Source: an uncultured Pelagibacteraceae bacterium
Lineage (GTDB): Bacteria > Pseudomonadota > Alphaproteobacteria > Pelagibacterales > Pelagibacteraceae
DNA: 64,000 nucleotides
Reading direction: 5' to 3'
NCBI GenBank assembly: GCA_902594675.1
Contig: CACJNE010000007.1
Location: forward strand, 1-64,000
Under the pieces are notes generated by a model. The model worked only from the letters and a program-made list of their open reading frames with translations, ran no database searches and was not told the DNA's origin. Shown here one piece after another: positions 25,068 to 34,391 of this stretch. The stretch's first letter is position 1. The number at the start of each line of letters is the position of its first letter. The translations under genes were made by a program, and so were the position numbers.

Positions 25068-26195
25068 TTAAATCACTTTTGACGCAAGTCCTGATCCAAT
25101 CACAAGTGACTCAAGTTTTTTATAAACTATATTCTCATCAACATTTCCAAATCCGGCAAATGTGCTAAATCCACAATCAGTACCGGCCATTAATTGGTTA
25201 GGATCTATTACTTTAGAAAAGGCTAAAATTCTATGTTTTACGACATCTGGATGTTCAATAAAATTGCTCGTTGACTCTATTACTCCTGGAATAATAATTT
25301 TATCTTTTGGTAGTTTTATATTTTCAAATACTTCCCATTCATGAGCATGCCTAGGGTTAGCAGACTCTATCAAATACATATTTATGTTGGCTTTAAAAGC
25401 TATCTCAATAATTTTATTTAACTCAATATCGTGAATGTGAGGTCCCTCATAATTTCCCCAACAAATATGCATTCTTACTTTAGTTGGATCAATATTTTCT
25501 AATGACTTATTTAAAACCTCGACATGTTTGTTTGCTCTTTCTAAAAAATTTTCCTCTGAAATGTCTTTATAAATCATATGCCTTGATAAAGCGAGGTCAG
25601 GGCAATCGATCTGAAGAGAAAGACCACTATCAATAATTTTTTCATATTCAAATTTCATAATATCTGAAAGCTTTTCTAAATATTCATTATCATTTTTATA
25701 AAATTTATTAGGTAGAAAATTACAAATAACTCCTGGTGATGGAGAATTCATAAACCCGTCACTATGAGAATTTTTATTTAATGCATCTTTAAAATTAATA
25801 ATATCTTTATTAATTGAAACATTATCTTTTAATTTTAATTCACTTGTGCAACATGGCCTTTTATATGTCGGGGTTCCACCAGATTGTACAAGTTTTTTTT
25901 TAAAAGATGGAAAATCATCCAAGTCTTTTGGAGCTTTTCTTTCACTTTCTCCTGAAAAACCTTCAACTCTATCTTTAATATATGTTGCATAACTAATTTT
26001 TGACATTTCTCCATCACTTATTATATCAATTCCTGTATCAATCTGTTTTTTTACAACTTCTAAAACATTATTTCTTACAACTTCGTCAAATTTTTTTATG
26101 CTTATTTCTTCTTTATTATCTTTCGAGGCTAAAAGACTTGATAGTTCATTTGATCTGGGTAGGCTTCCGACATGTGTGGTTTTTATTTTAACCAT
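25068..26195 (-). CDS. MetE C-terminal-domain-like methyltransferase
   Basis: A 375-residue protein of the cobalamin-independent methionine synthase (UROD/MetE-like) family: TTHVGSLPRS at the N-terminus, SDGEMSK, a central QIDCPDLALSRH, RMHICWGNYEGPH and GTDCGFSTFAG near the C-terminus. His and Cys in HICWGN and the Cys of TDCGF match the Zn-binding H-x-C and distal Cys of MetE. It lacks the folate-binding N-terminal half, so it may use a different methyl donor or substrate. Overlaps the double-SnoaL gene by 8 bases. Confidence 0.85.
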   Translation of the reverse strand: MVKIKTTHVGSLPRSNELSSLLASKDNKEEISIKKFDEVVRNNVLEVVKKQIDTGIDIISDGEMSKISYATYIKDRVEGFSGESERKAPKDLDDFPSFKKKLVQSGGTPTYKRPCCTSELKLKDNVSINKDIINFKDALNKNSHSDGFMNSPSPGVICNFLPNKFYKNDNEYLEKLSDIMKFEYEKIIDSGLSLQIDCPDLALSRHMIYKDISEENFLERANKHVEVLNKSLENIDPTKVRMHICWGNYEGPHIHDIELNKIIEIAFKANINMYLIESANPRHAHEWEVFENIKLPKDKIIIPGVIESTSNFIEHPDVVKHRILAFSKVIDPNQLMAGTDCGFSTFAGFGNVDENIVYKKLESLVIGSGLASKVI

Positions 26196-27156
26196 GATTT
26201 AATAAAATTTGTTTCCATATAGCAACTTCATCAAACAATACCCACTCCCTTATAATAGAGTTGGAGTAAAATTCCGCATGATTAATTCCCATTATAAATA
26301 TTTTTTTATTTGAAGCTTTATCATAATCCATGCTGTCGTTACTGTGAGTACCTTCTAAAAACCATCTAACTGATATTCTTGGGTTTTGACCTGCTTCCTC
26401 TAAAAAACCTACATGTTCTATAGTAAATTTTATGTTTGAAAATATTGCTTTTAGAGAATTCCATTTTTCTTTAATATCGTCTCTTCCATGGCCAATTTTA
26501 TTTCCAGGCCAAAAAATATTAGCAGCTCTATCATATCCTTCAAATTTATGGTCATAATTAAAAATATTTTTAAGTATCTTTGTATATTTTTCTGCTTTTG
26601 ATCCTTTTTTATAAGTCTCAGCTTCATAATTTGAACTTTTATCAGTTTCATGATCGAATAACTTGGATGCAGTTGAAATTCCCCCTTCACTTTCAATTAT
26701 TTTCTTTGCAAATTCTTTTGGAGAGTAACCAATCTGTCTTACCATCGCTCCTTGATCTCTAACAATCCACTCGTCATAAACTTGATTTTCTTTACATGCA
26801 CAATCAGCAATTACTCTGTAATAAATATCTTTTCCACTAGGCTTCCCATAAAAACCATCACCAAGGTGTGTTCCTTTACTTAATATTCTATGTGAAGAGT
26901 GATATCCAATTTCGTCATTACCATTCCAAATAACATCCTCACCTAACAATTGTCTGTTAGGAAATTCTTTTAAAGTTGCATATGTTGCGTCTATAACTGG
27001 TTTATTGCCATAAGTAACTCCAAATGGTGATCTTACTGATATATCTTTTGTATAAAATTTACCAATAGACTCAACATCTTTACTTTCCCAAATCTGCTCA
27101 GTTATTTTTAATATATAGTCAGGAAAGTCTTTGTATTTCTTATCAAAACCTTTCAT
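26188..27156 (-). CDS. Double SnoaL-like domain protein
   Basis: A 322-residue protein with two NTF2/SnoaL-like halves: about 1-150 (YTKDISVRSPFGVTYGNKPV, YHSSHR, EWIVRDQGAMVRQIG) and about 170-322 (GYDRAANIFWPGNKIGHGRDDIKEKW, VGFLEEAG, EWVLFDEVAIWKQI). Polyketide-cyclase-like proteins of this size occur in uncharacterised catabolic clusters. ATG 27156 is chosen because it overlaps the cupin stop as TAATG; the earlier TTG at 27174 lies inside the cupin gene. Related in layout to the divergent protein at 28153. Confidence 0.82.
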   Translation of the reverse strand: MKGFDKKYKDFPDYILKITEQIWESKDVESIGKFYTKDISVRSPFGVTYGNKPVIDATYATLKEFPNRQLLGEDVIWNGNDEIGYHSSHRILSKGTHLGDGFYGKPSGKDIYYRVIADCACKENQVYDEWIVRDQGAMVRQIGYSPKEFAKKIIESEGGISTASKLFDHETDKSSNYEAETYKKGSKAEKYTKILKNIFNYDHKFEGYDRAANIFWPGNKIGHGRDDIKEKWNSLKAIFSNIKFTIEHVGFLEEAGQNPRISVRWFLEGTHSNDSMDYDKASNKKIFIMGINHAEFYSNSIIREWVLFDEVAIWKQILLNHG

Positions 27157-28100
27157 TATATTTGTGATACACAATTAAGAAGTGACTCATTTTTTTCGTC
27201 AATTTTAATATTAATGTTAGATCCAACTGGAACTGAAAATGTATCTTTATAATCTAATTCAATGGAAGAATTATCCGTTTCAATGTTCCATTTACCTTTT
27301 TGTGAAAAAAAAATTGTAGGTTTATCAAATTTTAAATTTTCTACTCTTCCTATTGTAGATTTAAAAGTGCTTAAGCTAAATCCAGTATCTTGTTTTATAA
27401 TTGGCGTTATTGATTTGTTTTGAAAGTTGTTACCTAAAATATGTGAAATTTTAACATTATTTCCAATACTGCTTTCATTTTCAAGTCTCTTGTAAGTTTC
27501 GCATATATTTTTTTGTAATTGTTCTAGCTTATAATTATCAAATTTTATAATTTCATCCTTTGATATTGGGTCAAGTAATTTTCTACCATTTGGAATTTCT
27601 TGACTGTTTAAATCAATCAAAGAATTATCATCTAATAGTGCCATACCAGTTTGTTTTGCTCTTTTAAGAACCTCAGGTATCCATGTTACAATTCCAGGAT
27701 CATCTCCACCAAGAACAACAAAAATAAAACCCTCCTGTTCTCCTACATTTTCAAATGCTCTAAACATATTTGTTGGCATAGATATAATATCGCCTGGATT
27801 TAATATTGTCTCATCTTCACCTTTAGAACCCCAATAAAACCTCCATTTACCTGAATAAATTATGAATACTTCGGCAGTCAAATGGCTATGAAGTCCAGAA
27901 CCATTTAAGGGTTTTGCAGAAACAGCACCCAAGTTAAATCCATGTGGTTCTGATATTTTTATTGATTGATTTGTATCTTCAGCAACACCTGGTCCTAAAA
28001 TAGAATAATTTTTTCTCTCTTTATGACCTTTCAATTTACCTTCAACAAAGGGTAAAGTACTAGGAGTTAAGTCCTCAAATTTAGCAAGTCTAATATTCAT
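27156..28100 (-). CDS. Cupin-domain protein (bicupin-like)
   Basis: A 314-residue protein. The first cupin (about 50-140) has GSGLHSHLTAEVFIIYSGKWRFYWG, with His and Glu metal ligands, and GDIISMPTNMFRAFENVG. A second, degenerate cupin (about 230-310) lacks clear metal ligands. Such proteins may be dioxygenases, isomerases or binding proteins. First gene of the minus-strand half of the cluster; a -10-like TATAAT (28115-28110) and a palindrome sit just upstream. Confidence 0.83.
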   Translation of the reverse strand: MNIRLAKFEDLTPSTLPFVEGKLKGHKERKNYSILGPGVAEDTNQSIKISEPHGFNLGAVSAKPLNGSGLHSHLTAEVFIIYSGKWRFYWGSKGEDETILNPGDIISMPTNMFRAFENVGEQEGFIFVVLGGDDPGIVTWIPEVLKRAKQTGMALLDDNSLIDLNSQEIPNGRKLLDPISKDEIIKFDNYKLEQLQKNICETYKRLENESSIGNNVKISHILGNNFQNKSITPIIKQDTGFSLSTFKSTIGRVENLKFDKPTIFFSQKGKWNIETDNSSIELDYKDTFSVPVGSNINIKIDEKNESLLNCVSQI

Positions 28101-28114
28101 ATTTTTTTAATTAT

Positions 28115-28136
28115 AATATTGTGATACACGAATATT
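28115..28136. promoter_or_regulatory. Palindromic operator candidate between divergent halves of the SnoaL/cupin cluster
   Basis: Imperfect palindrome AATATT-GTG-ATA-CAC-G-AATATT in the 52-base divergent gap. It touches a TATAAT (minus strand, 28115-28110), so a bound regulator could control both directions. No regulator gene is encoded in the cluster itself. Confidence 0.5.
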
Positions 28137-28152
28137 TCCAATAAATAAATAT

Positions 28153-29238
28153 ATGCAAATAGAGCAATTTGATACAGGACTTAAAACCAAAACAAATATT
28201 AAAGATATTGTTCTTTCACCAGAACAAAATTTTCGAAATAAAAATTTAATTAGAAGATATTTAAATCAAATTGTAAATTTAGGATTAAAAGAAATAGATC
28301 AAAGTTTAGATAAGGCTTTTATAAACGACGTAAAGGTCAATTGTTTTCATCCATTAAATGAATTTACTGGAATAAAAAATTTAAAAGACAAACTATGGAT
28401 ACCATTGTTAGAAGCCTTCCCAGATTTAGAAAGAAGAGAAAATATAGTAGTAGGGGGAGCTTTTAGGGATAAAATTTTAGTAGGATCATATTCAACCCTA
28501 TCTGGATACTTTAAAAAGACATGGTTAGGAATTAAACCAAATTTTAATATGATAAATCTCAGATGTTGTGAAATACATGAACTTAAAGAAGATAAGATAG
28601 TAGAAAGCCATATTTTAATTGATGTAATAGATTTCTTAAGACAATGTGGTATTTTTCAAATCAATCCATCAAGAGGATCTGAAGGAGCCTGGTTACCTCC
28701 AATAAACACTGATGGTGTAAATTTTTTTGAAAAAGATATTAAAATTTCAAATTCGAGTTTGAAACAAGCCCTGGAAATGAATAGAAGTCTTAATTTAAAA
28801 CCTGAAATAGAGAACCTATCTGATGAAGAATTAAAAAAAAGATTAATAGATCATCCTCAAAGAGATTATTGGCATGATAAAATGATATGGTATGGACCAT
28901 GTGGGATTGGCACCTCAAGATCTTTAGAGGGTTTTATTGATATGCACCAGCTACCATTTAGAAAATCATTCACTGAAAGAGATTATTTCAAACTTGGTCA
29001 TTATTGTGAAATAGGAGATGGTAAATTTTCTTTATGTGCTGGTTGGAATAGTTTAGAGGCTTATTATGGTTCAAATGATTGGTTAGGATTTACAGCAAAT
29101 AATCAAAAACTAACAATGAGAGTTATGGATTTTTATCACCATGATGAAGGAAAAATTCGTGAAAATTGGGTACCAATTGATATACTTCATATTTTAAAAC
29201 AAATAGGCATAGAAATTTTGGAAAAAGTTAAAAGTTGA
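28153..29238 (+). CDS. Double SnoaL-like domain protein
   Basis: A 361-residue protein with two NTF2/SnoaL-like parts: about 30-170 (NQIVNLGLKEIDQSLDKAF, LEAFPDLERRENIVVGG, VESHILIDVIDFLRQCGI) and about 230-361 (DKMIWYGPCGIGTSRSLEGF, HYCEIGDGKFSLCAGWNS, ENWVPIDILHILKQIGI). The repeated end pattern (Dhxx-D/hhhQhG) resembles SnoaL-like polyketide cyclases. Function unknown. Starts the plus-strand half of the cluster and is 1 base from the ATPase gene. Confidence 0.82.
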   Translation: MQIEQFDTGLKTKTNIKDIVLSPEQNFRNKNLIRRYLNQIVNLGLKEIDQSLDKAFINDVKVNCFHPLNEFTGIKNLKDKLWIPLLEAFPDLERRENIVVGGAFRDKILVGSYSTLSGYFKKTWLGIKPNFNMINLRCCEIHELKEDKIVESHILIDVIDFLRQCGIFQINPSRGSEGAWLPPINTDGVNFFEKDIKISNSSLKQALEMNRSLNLKPEIENLSDEELKKRLIDHPQRDYWHDKMIWYGPCGIGTSRSLEGFIDMHQLPFRKSFTERDYFKLGHYCEIGDGKFSLCAGWNSLEAYYGSNDWLGFTANNQKLTMRVMDFYHHDEGKIRENWVPIDILHILKQIGIEILEKVKS

Positions 29239-29239
29239 A

Positions 29240-30289
29240 ATGGCAAATATAAAATTCACAGGCGTTCATAAATCTTTTGGATCAAACAAGATTATAACTG
29301 ATTTTAACCTTATGGGAAAAGATGATGAATTTCTTGTATTAGTTGGTCCATCTGGCTGTGGAAAGTCAACTTTATTAAGAATGATAGCAGGTTTAGAAAA
29401 AATTGATGAGGGCGAAATATTTATAAATGATCAAAAAATTAATGATTTTCATCCTTCAAAAAGACAAACTGCAATGGTATTTCAATCTTATGCTCTTTAT
29501 CCACACATGAATGTTTATGAGAACATGTCATTTGGACTGAAGATTGAAAAGAAATCTAAAGAAGAAATTGAAACAAAAGTTATGCAAGCAGCTAAAATTT
29601 TAAAAATTGAGGAATTGCTTGAAAGAAAACCCAAGCAGTTATCTGGAGGCCAGAGACAAAGAGTTGCCATTGGACGTGCAATTACCCGAAATCCTAAAAT
29701 ATTTTTATTTGATGAGCCTTTATCTAATTTGGATGCAGCTTTAAGAGCTGAGATGAGAGTAGAAATTTCAAAGCTTCATAACCAAATCAAAACCAATATG
29801 ATTTATGTTACCCATGATCAAGTAGAAGCAATGACTTTAGCTGATAGAATTGTAATATTAAATCTTGGAAATATAGAGCAAGTCGGAACACCTGATGAAA
29901 TTTACAATAATCCATCAAATATTTTTGTTGCTCAATTTATTGGAACACCAAAAATGAATATTTTACCATTAAATAATGAAAATATTATTTCTGATAATAA
30001 AATTAACTTCTTAGGCAACGAAATTACCTTTGAAAAAATTAAGTTTGATAAAAGTAAATATTTTATTGGAATAAGACCCGAACATTTTAATGTATCAAGT
30101 GAATCTAAATTTAAGTTCAAACCTAAAATTGAATTAGTAGAAAATTTAGGAAATGAAAAGATAGTTTATATGAGTAATGATAATTTAGAGCTGAGTGCAA
30201 AAATTTCTAGTCAAATTGATTTTCAAAATGAGCTTAAATTTGATACTAAAGATATTTTTATATTTGATGAAAACGGAAGTAGAATTTAA
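29240..30289 (+). CDS. Sugar-type ABC transporter ATP-binding protein (MalK/UgpC family)
   Basis: A 349-residue ATPase: Walker A GPSGCGKS near 37-44, MVFQSYALYPHM Q-loop, signature LSGGQRQR, Walker B FLFDEPLSNLD and H-loop THDQVEAMTLADR. The C-terminal 110 residues form the OB-fold regulatory region usual in CUT1 ATPases. It lacks adjacent permeases on its strand, so it most likely energises the MalF/MalG-like pair across the divergent promoter. Confidence 0.92.
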   Translation: MANIKFTGVHKSFGSNKIITDFNLMGKDDEFLVLVGPSGCGKSTLLRMIAGLEKIDEGEIFINDQKINDFHPSKRQTAMVFQSYALYPHMNVYENMSFGLKIEKKSKEEIETKVMQAAKILKIEELLERKPKQLSGGQRQRVAIGRAITRNPKIFLFDEPLSNLDAALRAEMRVEISKLHNQIKTNMIYVTHDQVEAMTLADRIVILNLGNIEQVGTPDEIYNNPSNIFVAQFIGTPKMNILPLNNENIISDNKINFLGNEITFEKIKFDKSKYFIGIRPEHFNVSSESKFKFKPKIELVENLGNEKIVYMSNDNLELSAKISSQIDFQNELKFDTKDIFIFDENGSRI

Positions 30290-30322
30290 ACTTCCTTGAT
30301 AAATATTTACAATTAACTCAAA

Positions 30323-31222
30323 ATGAATTGGATTATAGTCACAATCATCGCTGCTTTTTTTCAAAATTTAAGATCGTCATTTCAGAAAAAAATTAACAAA
30401 GATGTTTCTACAATTGCTTCAACGTATGTAAGATTTTCGTTTGCTCTACCTTTAGCTTTACTATTATTTTTTTTTTATTTTAGAGAATTCTCAATTATTA
30501 AAGAAATACTTATTCAACCAGGTTTTTTAATCAATGTTACATTAGCATCAATTTTTCAAGTTATATTTACATTCGTTTTACTCTACCTTTTTAAATTTTC
30601 AAATTTTGTAGTAGGTACTTCACTTAGTAAGACTGAAGTTGTACAAGTTGCTTTATTTGAATATTTAATACTTAGTGAAAAACTAAATATAATAGGAATA
30701 AGTGGAATTATAATTTCAACTCTGGGAGTAATTATTTTATCTTTAAAAAACTTAAAATTTTTTTTTCAAAATATTTTTTCTAAAACTACATTAATCGGAT
30801 TAATCTCAGGTTTATTTTTGGCTTTGAGTATTGTTTATTTTAGATCTGCAGCGCTATCTTTAAAAAATTTTGAGTCAAATTTTGAAAAAGTCATATCAAC
30901 ACTACTTTTTGGACTTTTAATTCCTACAATAATCTTAACAATTTATCTCATAATATTTGAAAAAAAAGAATTTAGAAAACTCTATAATGATAAATATGAT
31001 TGTATGCTAATCGGCTTAGGTGGTTTTTTTGCATCTTTATCATGGTTTTATGCATTCACATTAATTCAAGCATCATTTGTCAGAGCAGTTGGACAAATTG
31101 AATTATTATTTAGTTATTTTTCTTCAAGATATTTTTTTAAGGAAAAAGTAAAAGTGATGGAAATAATAGGTATTTTAATTTTCGTCCTAGGTGTAACACT
31201 TTTGTTATTTTCAAGAGTTTAA
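30323..31222 (+). CDS. EamA/DMT-family transporter
   Basis: A 299-residue protein with about ten membrane helices and two EamA repeats (GTSLSKTEVVQVALFEYLILSEKLN in the first, VGQIELLFSYFSSRYFFKEKV in the second). Family members export amino acids or metabolites. It follows the ATPase gene by 33 bases and could be part of that transcript. Convergent with the HisD-family gene; a small palindrome (31216-31229) covers the junction. Confidence 0.85.
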   Translation: MNWIIVTIIAAFFQNLRSSFQKKINKDVSTIASTYVRFSFALPLALLLFFFYFREFSIIKEILIQPGFLINVTLASIFQVIFTFVLLYLFKFSNFVVGTSLSKTEVVQVALFEYLILSEKLNIIGISGIIISTLGVIILSLKNLKFFFQNIFSKTTLIGLISGLFLALSIVYFRSAALSLKNFESNFEKVISTLLFGLLIPTIILTIYLIIFEKKEFRKLYNDKYDCMLIGLGGFFASLSWFYAFTLIQASFVRAVGQIELLFSYFSSRYFFKEKVKVMEIIGILIFVLGVTLLLFSRV

Positions 31223-31227
31223 TTAAA

Positions 31228-32514
31228 CTAATTTTGAAATCCGTACTTCCTTAGCCTCACATCTCCAGTTCTTGCATGAGCCTCCATACCTTCGTACCTT
31301 GAAATTCTTGCACATGCTGCACCCACTTCTTTTGTAGACTCTTTTGTCATTCTTTGAAAACTCAATGTTTTAATAAATTTTCCAACAAACAAACCACCGG
31401 TATATTTTCCTGCACCTTTGGTAGGTAAAATATGGTTTGTACCAGAACATTTGTCACCATAAGCAACTGTAGTCTCTTCTCCAATAAATAATGAGCCATA
31501 ATTCTTTAATCTGTCATGGAACCATTTAAGATTTTTAGTTTGAATTTCTAAATGCTCAGGGGCATACTCATCACTTATTTTTGCCATTTCTTCATCCGTA
31601 TCGCAAAGAATAACTTCACCATAGTCTCTCCAAGCGGCACCAGAGTTTTCTCTTGGTAAATCTGGCAGATCCGCAATAAGCTCTGGCACTCTTTGCATTA
31701 CATATTCAGCAAGTTTTTTACTAGTCGTAAATAGCCAAGCTGGAGAATTGTATCCATGCTCTGCTTGTCCAACTAAATCAAAAGCAACTAATTCTGGATC
31801 AGCTGTATCGTCAGCTATCACAGCGATTTCTGTAGGACCTGCAAATAAATCAATCCCAACTTTTCCAAACAGAATTCTTTTTGACTCTGCAACAAATTGA
31901 TTACCTGGGCCTACTAGCATATCTGCAGGCGCGTTTCCAAAAAGACCATAAGTCATTGCGGCAATAGCTTGCACACCACCTAAGTTCATTATTACATCTG
32001 CGCCACATAAATCCGCAGTATAGACTATCGCAGGATGTACACCCACACCTGGTTTTGGAGAACTACAAACAATAATATTTTTTACACCAGCTACCTTTGC
32101 TGTTGTTACACTCATCACAGCTGATGCTATGTGTGCATATCTTCCTGCAGGAACATAACAACCTGCAGTATTAACTGGAATTAATTTTTGCCCAGCATAT
32201 AAGCCATCTGATAACTCTACTTCAAAATCCTGACCATAGTTTTTTAATTGTGCTTCAGCAAATTTTCTTACTCTTTCATGAGAAAATTGAATATCATCTT
32301 TAGTCTTAGGATCTAAATTTTTTTTAATTTCTTCAATTTTTTCTCTCGTAACAATTACTTCACCTTCATATTTATCAAATTTTTTTGATAGTTCGATACA
32401 TCCCTCTTCTTTAGTTTTTTCAATATCTTTAAGAATATTTTCAACAATCTCTCTAGTTTTTGTATCGTCAGTTGATGAAGTTTTTGGTGATTTTTTCAAG
32501 TAATTTATTGCCAT
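31228..32514 (-). CDS. Histidinol dehydrogenase-family enzyme, HpsN-like (probable sulfopropanediol dehydrogenase)
   Basis: A 428-residue NAD/Zn dehydrogenase of the HisD family. Zn and catalytic motifs are intact: GQAEHG, YAPEHLE with the Glu-His pair, YGDKCSGTNH and MEAHARTGDVRL. The RYEGMEAHARTGDVRLRKYG tail is more like HpsN, the dehydrogenase that oxidises 2,3-dihydroxypropane-sulfonate to sulfolactate, than like biosynthetic HisD. The setting also favours catabolism: it is followed upstream by phosphate acetyltransferase and not by other his genes. HisD proper is the main alternative. Confidence 0.75.
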   Translation of the reverse strand: MAINYLKKSPKTSSTDDTKTREIVENILKDIEKTKEEGCIELSKKFDKYEGEVIVTREKIEEIKKNLDPKTKDDIQFSHERVRKFAEAQLKNYGQDFEVELSDGLYAGQKLIPVNTAGCYVPAGRYAHIASAVMSVTTAKVAGVKNIIVCSSPKPGVGVHPAIVYTADLCGADVIMNLGGVQAIAAMTYGLFGNAPADMLVGPGNQFVAESKRILFGKVGIDLFAGPTEIAVIADDTADPELVAFDLVGQAEHGYNSPAWLFTTSKKLAEYVMQRVPELIADLPDLPRENSGAAWRDYGEVILCDTDEEMAKISDEYAPEHLEIQTKNLKWFHDRLKNYGSLFIGEETTVAYGDKCSGTNHILPTKGAGKYTGGLFVGKFIKTLSFQRMTKESTKEVGAACARISRYEGMEAHARTGDVRLRKYGFQN

Positions 32515-32556
32515 ATTTAAATCCTAATTTAATTATTATTTTTTTTCAATATTCAT

Positions 32557-33468
32557 TTAATCTAAAGCTACCACAGCTGCAGCAATTGAGGCTAGTCTTG
32601 CTGTCGCATCATCTGATCTACTTGTTATTACAACAGGGACTTTACCACCAACAACTACACCAGCTGCACAAGCTCCCATAAAATATATCATCATCTTTAC
32701 TAAAGCGTTTCCAGCCTCTACATTTGGAACTAATAAAACATCTGCATCTCCTGCGACTACATTTTTAATTCCTTTTATAGTTGCCGATTTTTTAGAAACA
32801 CTATTATCAAATGCTAGAGGGCCAAATATATCTGCGTTAAAATTTTCTTTGCTAGCTAATCTGCAAATTTCCTTGGCATCAATTGAACTTTGCATGCTAT
32901 CTAACACTTCCTCTGTGGCTGACAAAATAGAAACTTTAGGTCTTGCAATTTTTATTCTGTGACAAAAATCAATAACATTTTTTAAAATATGCATTTTTGT
33001 TTTGACATTAGGATTAACATTTAATGCACCATCAGTAATTATTAGAGGATCGTCTTCTTTATCCAATGTCATATGCCAAATATGGCTTAATCTTGTTTTT
33101 CCTATTAAGTTATATTTTCTTAACAAAACTTCTTTCATTAATACATCAGTATGTATATGACCTTTGACTATAATCTTCACATCACCATCGCCTGCTAGTT
33201 TGGCAGCAACTTTGGCAGTATTATTTTCACTTGGTTCATGAACAATTTCATAATCAGAAATATCAAATTTTAATTCTTCAGCTATCTTTTTAATTTCTCC
33301 CTCATCACCGATCAAAACAGGAACTATTAATTTTTCTTTAACGGCATCCATAACAGAGAGCATTGGTAGTTCCTTACCAGCATTCACAATTGCAGCTTTA
33401 ATTCCTCTCTTTTGATGAGCAATATCTAATAAATTAAGTGGACAAACCGTTGATTTATCTGAAAGCAT
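32557..33468 (-). CDS. Phosphate acetyltransferase/butyryltransferase family
   Basis: A 303-residue PTA_PTB protein: PVLIGDEGEI, VKGHIHTDVLMKEVL, DGALNVNPN and the final VPNVEAGNALVKMM...GAVVGGKVPVV-type (GVVVGGKVPVV) region. It interconverts acyl-CoA and acyl-phosphate. In sulfonate degraders Pta converts the acetyl phosphate made by sulfoacetaldehyde acetyltransferase (Xsc) to acetyl-CoA, which would fit the nearby sulfonate-type genes, although xsc is not in this window. Likely co-transcribed with the HpsN-like gene, 42 bases away. Confidence 0.87.
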   Translation of the reverse strand: MLSDKSTVCPLNLLDIAHQKRGIKAAIVNAGKELPMLSVMDAVKEKLIVPVLIGDEGEIKKIAEELKFDISDYEIVHEPSENNTAKVAAKLAGDGDVKIIVKGHIHTDVLMKEVLLRKYNLIGKTRLSHIWHMTLDKEDDPLIITDGALNVNPNVKTKMHILKNVIDFCHRIKIARPKVSILSATEEVLDSMQSSIDAKEICRLASKENFNADIFGPLAFDNSVSKKSATIKGIKNVVAGDADVLLVPNVEAGNALVKMMIYFMGACAAGVVVGGKVPVVITSRSDDATARLASIAAAVVALD

Positions 33469-33531
33469 TAAATTTATATATACTAAAATGATTAAAAAAC
33501 TAATATAACAATTATAGTATAAGGATAAAAA

Positions 33532-34380
33532 GTGGAAATAGTTACAAAAATAGCTCCAATCGCTTTAGCACTTATAATGTTAGGTCTAGGGTTAGGTCTA
33601 ACTGGACGAGACTTTTTAAGGGTAATAAATAATCCTAAAGACTTTGTAATAGGATTTTTCTGCCAACTGCTACTTTTGCCGATAGTTGCTTATATTTTAA
33701 TATTAATATTAAATTTGCCTGTTGAGATTGCATTAGGCATTATGATTATTGCTGCTGCACCAGGGGGCGTTACTACAAATGTTATGACCAAATTTGCAAA
33801 TGGAGATGTGGCTTTGTCCATCTCATTAACTGCAATAATTAGTTTAATTAGCATAATTTCAGTACCATTTATTGTTTTAAAATCAGCTGATTTACTTGGT
33901 GTTACTAATATCTCAGCAGATATTACTATGACAGCAATTACACTTAAGATGGCATTGGTTGTTACTGTGCCAGTAATTTTAGGCATGATTATTAGAAAAT
34001 TTGCAGATAATTTAATTTCCTCAAATCTTTCGATTGTTAATAAAATAACAACAGTTTTGTTCGTTATTGTATTTGCTGCAATTTGGATTGAAGAAAGAGA
34101 AAATATCTTTAATTACTTAAAACAAGCAGGCTTTGCAGTATTAGTATTGAATGTTGTGATGATGATACTTGCTTATTATATAGCCAAATTCTTTGCAACC
34201 GGAATGAAGCAAAGAAAATGTATTGCGATAGAATGTGGTTTACAAAATGGAACTTTGGCAGTGTTTGTAGCAACACAAATGTTTAATGATATTGCTTATA
34301 TGATACCAACAGCAGCATATGCTCTTATAATGTACTTAACTGGCTTCGCTTTAATTTTTATACTTCGAAGAGCTAATTAA
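33532..34380 (+). CDS. Bile acid:sodium symporter (BASS)-family transporter
   Basis: A 282-residue protein with about nine or ten membrane helices. The MLGLGLGLTGRDFLRV start, AAPGGVTTNVMTKFANGDVALSISLTAI and ECGLQNGTLAVFVA segments are the BASS/SBF landmarks including both crossover regions with Na-site residues. It opens on GTG with AAGGA 7 bases before. Bacterial members move organic acids. Divergent from pta, suggesting uptake or efflux of an acid handled by that operon. Confidence 0.87.
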   Translation: MEIVTKIAPIALALIMLGLGLGLTGRDFLRVINNPKDFVIGFFCQLLLLPIVAYILILILNLPVEIALGIMIIAAAPGGVTTNVMTKFANGDVALSISLTAIISLISIISVPFIVLKSADLLGVTNISADITMTAITLKMALVVTVPVILGMIIRKFADNLISSNLSIVNKITTVLFVIVFAAIWIEERENIFNYLKQAGFAVLVLNVVMMILAYYIAKFFATGMKQRKCIAIECGLQNGTLAVFVATQMFNDIAYMIPTAAYALIMYLTGFALIFILRRAN

Positions 34381-34391
34381 TTTTTACTTTT

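Noticed and set aside
31216-31229. Palindrome agtttaattaaact at the convergent EamA/HisD-family junction as a terminator
   Set aside because: Too short and A/T-rich, with no T run; such palindromes are common in this sequence.
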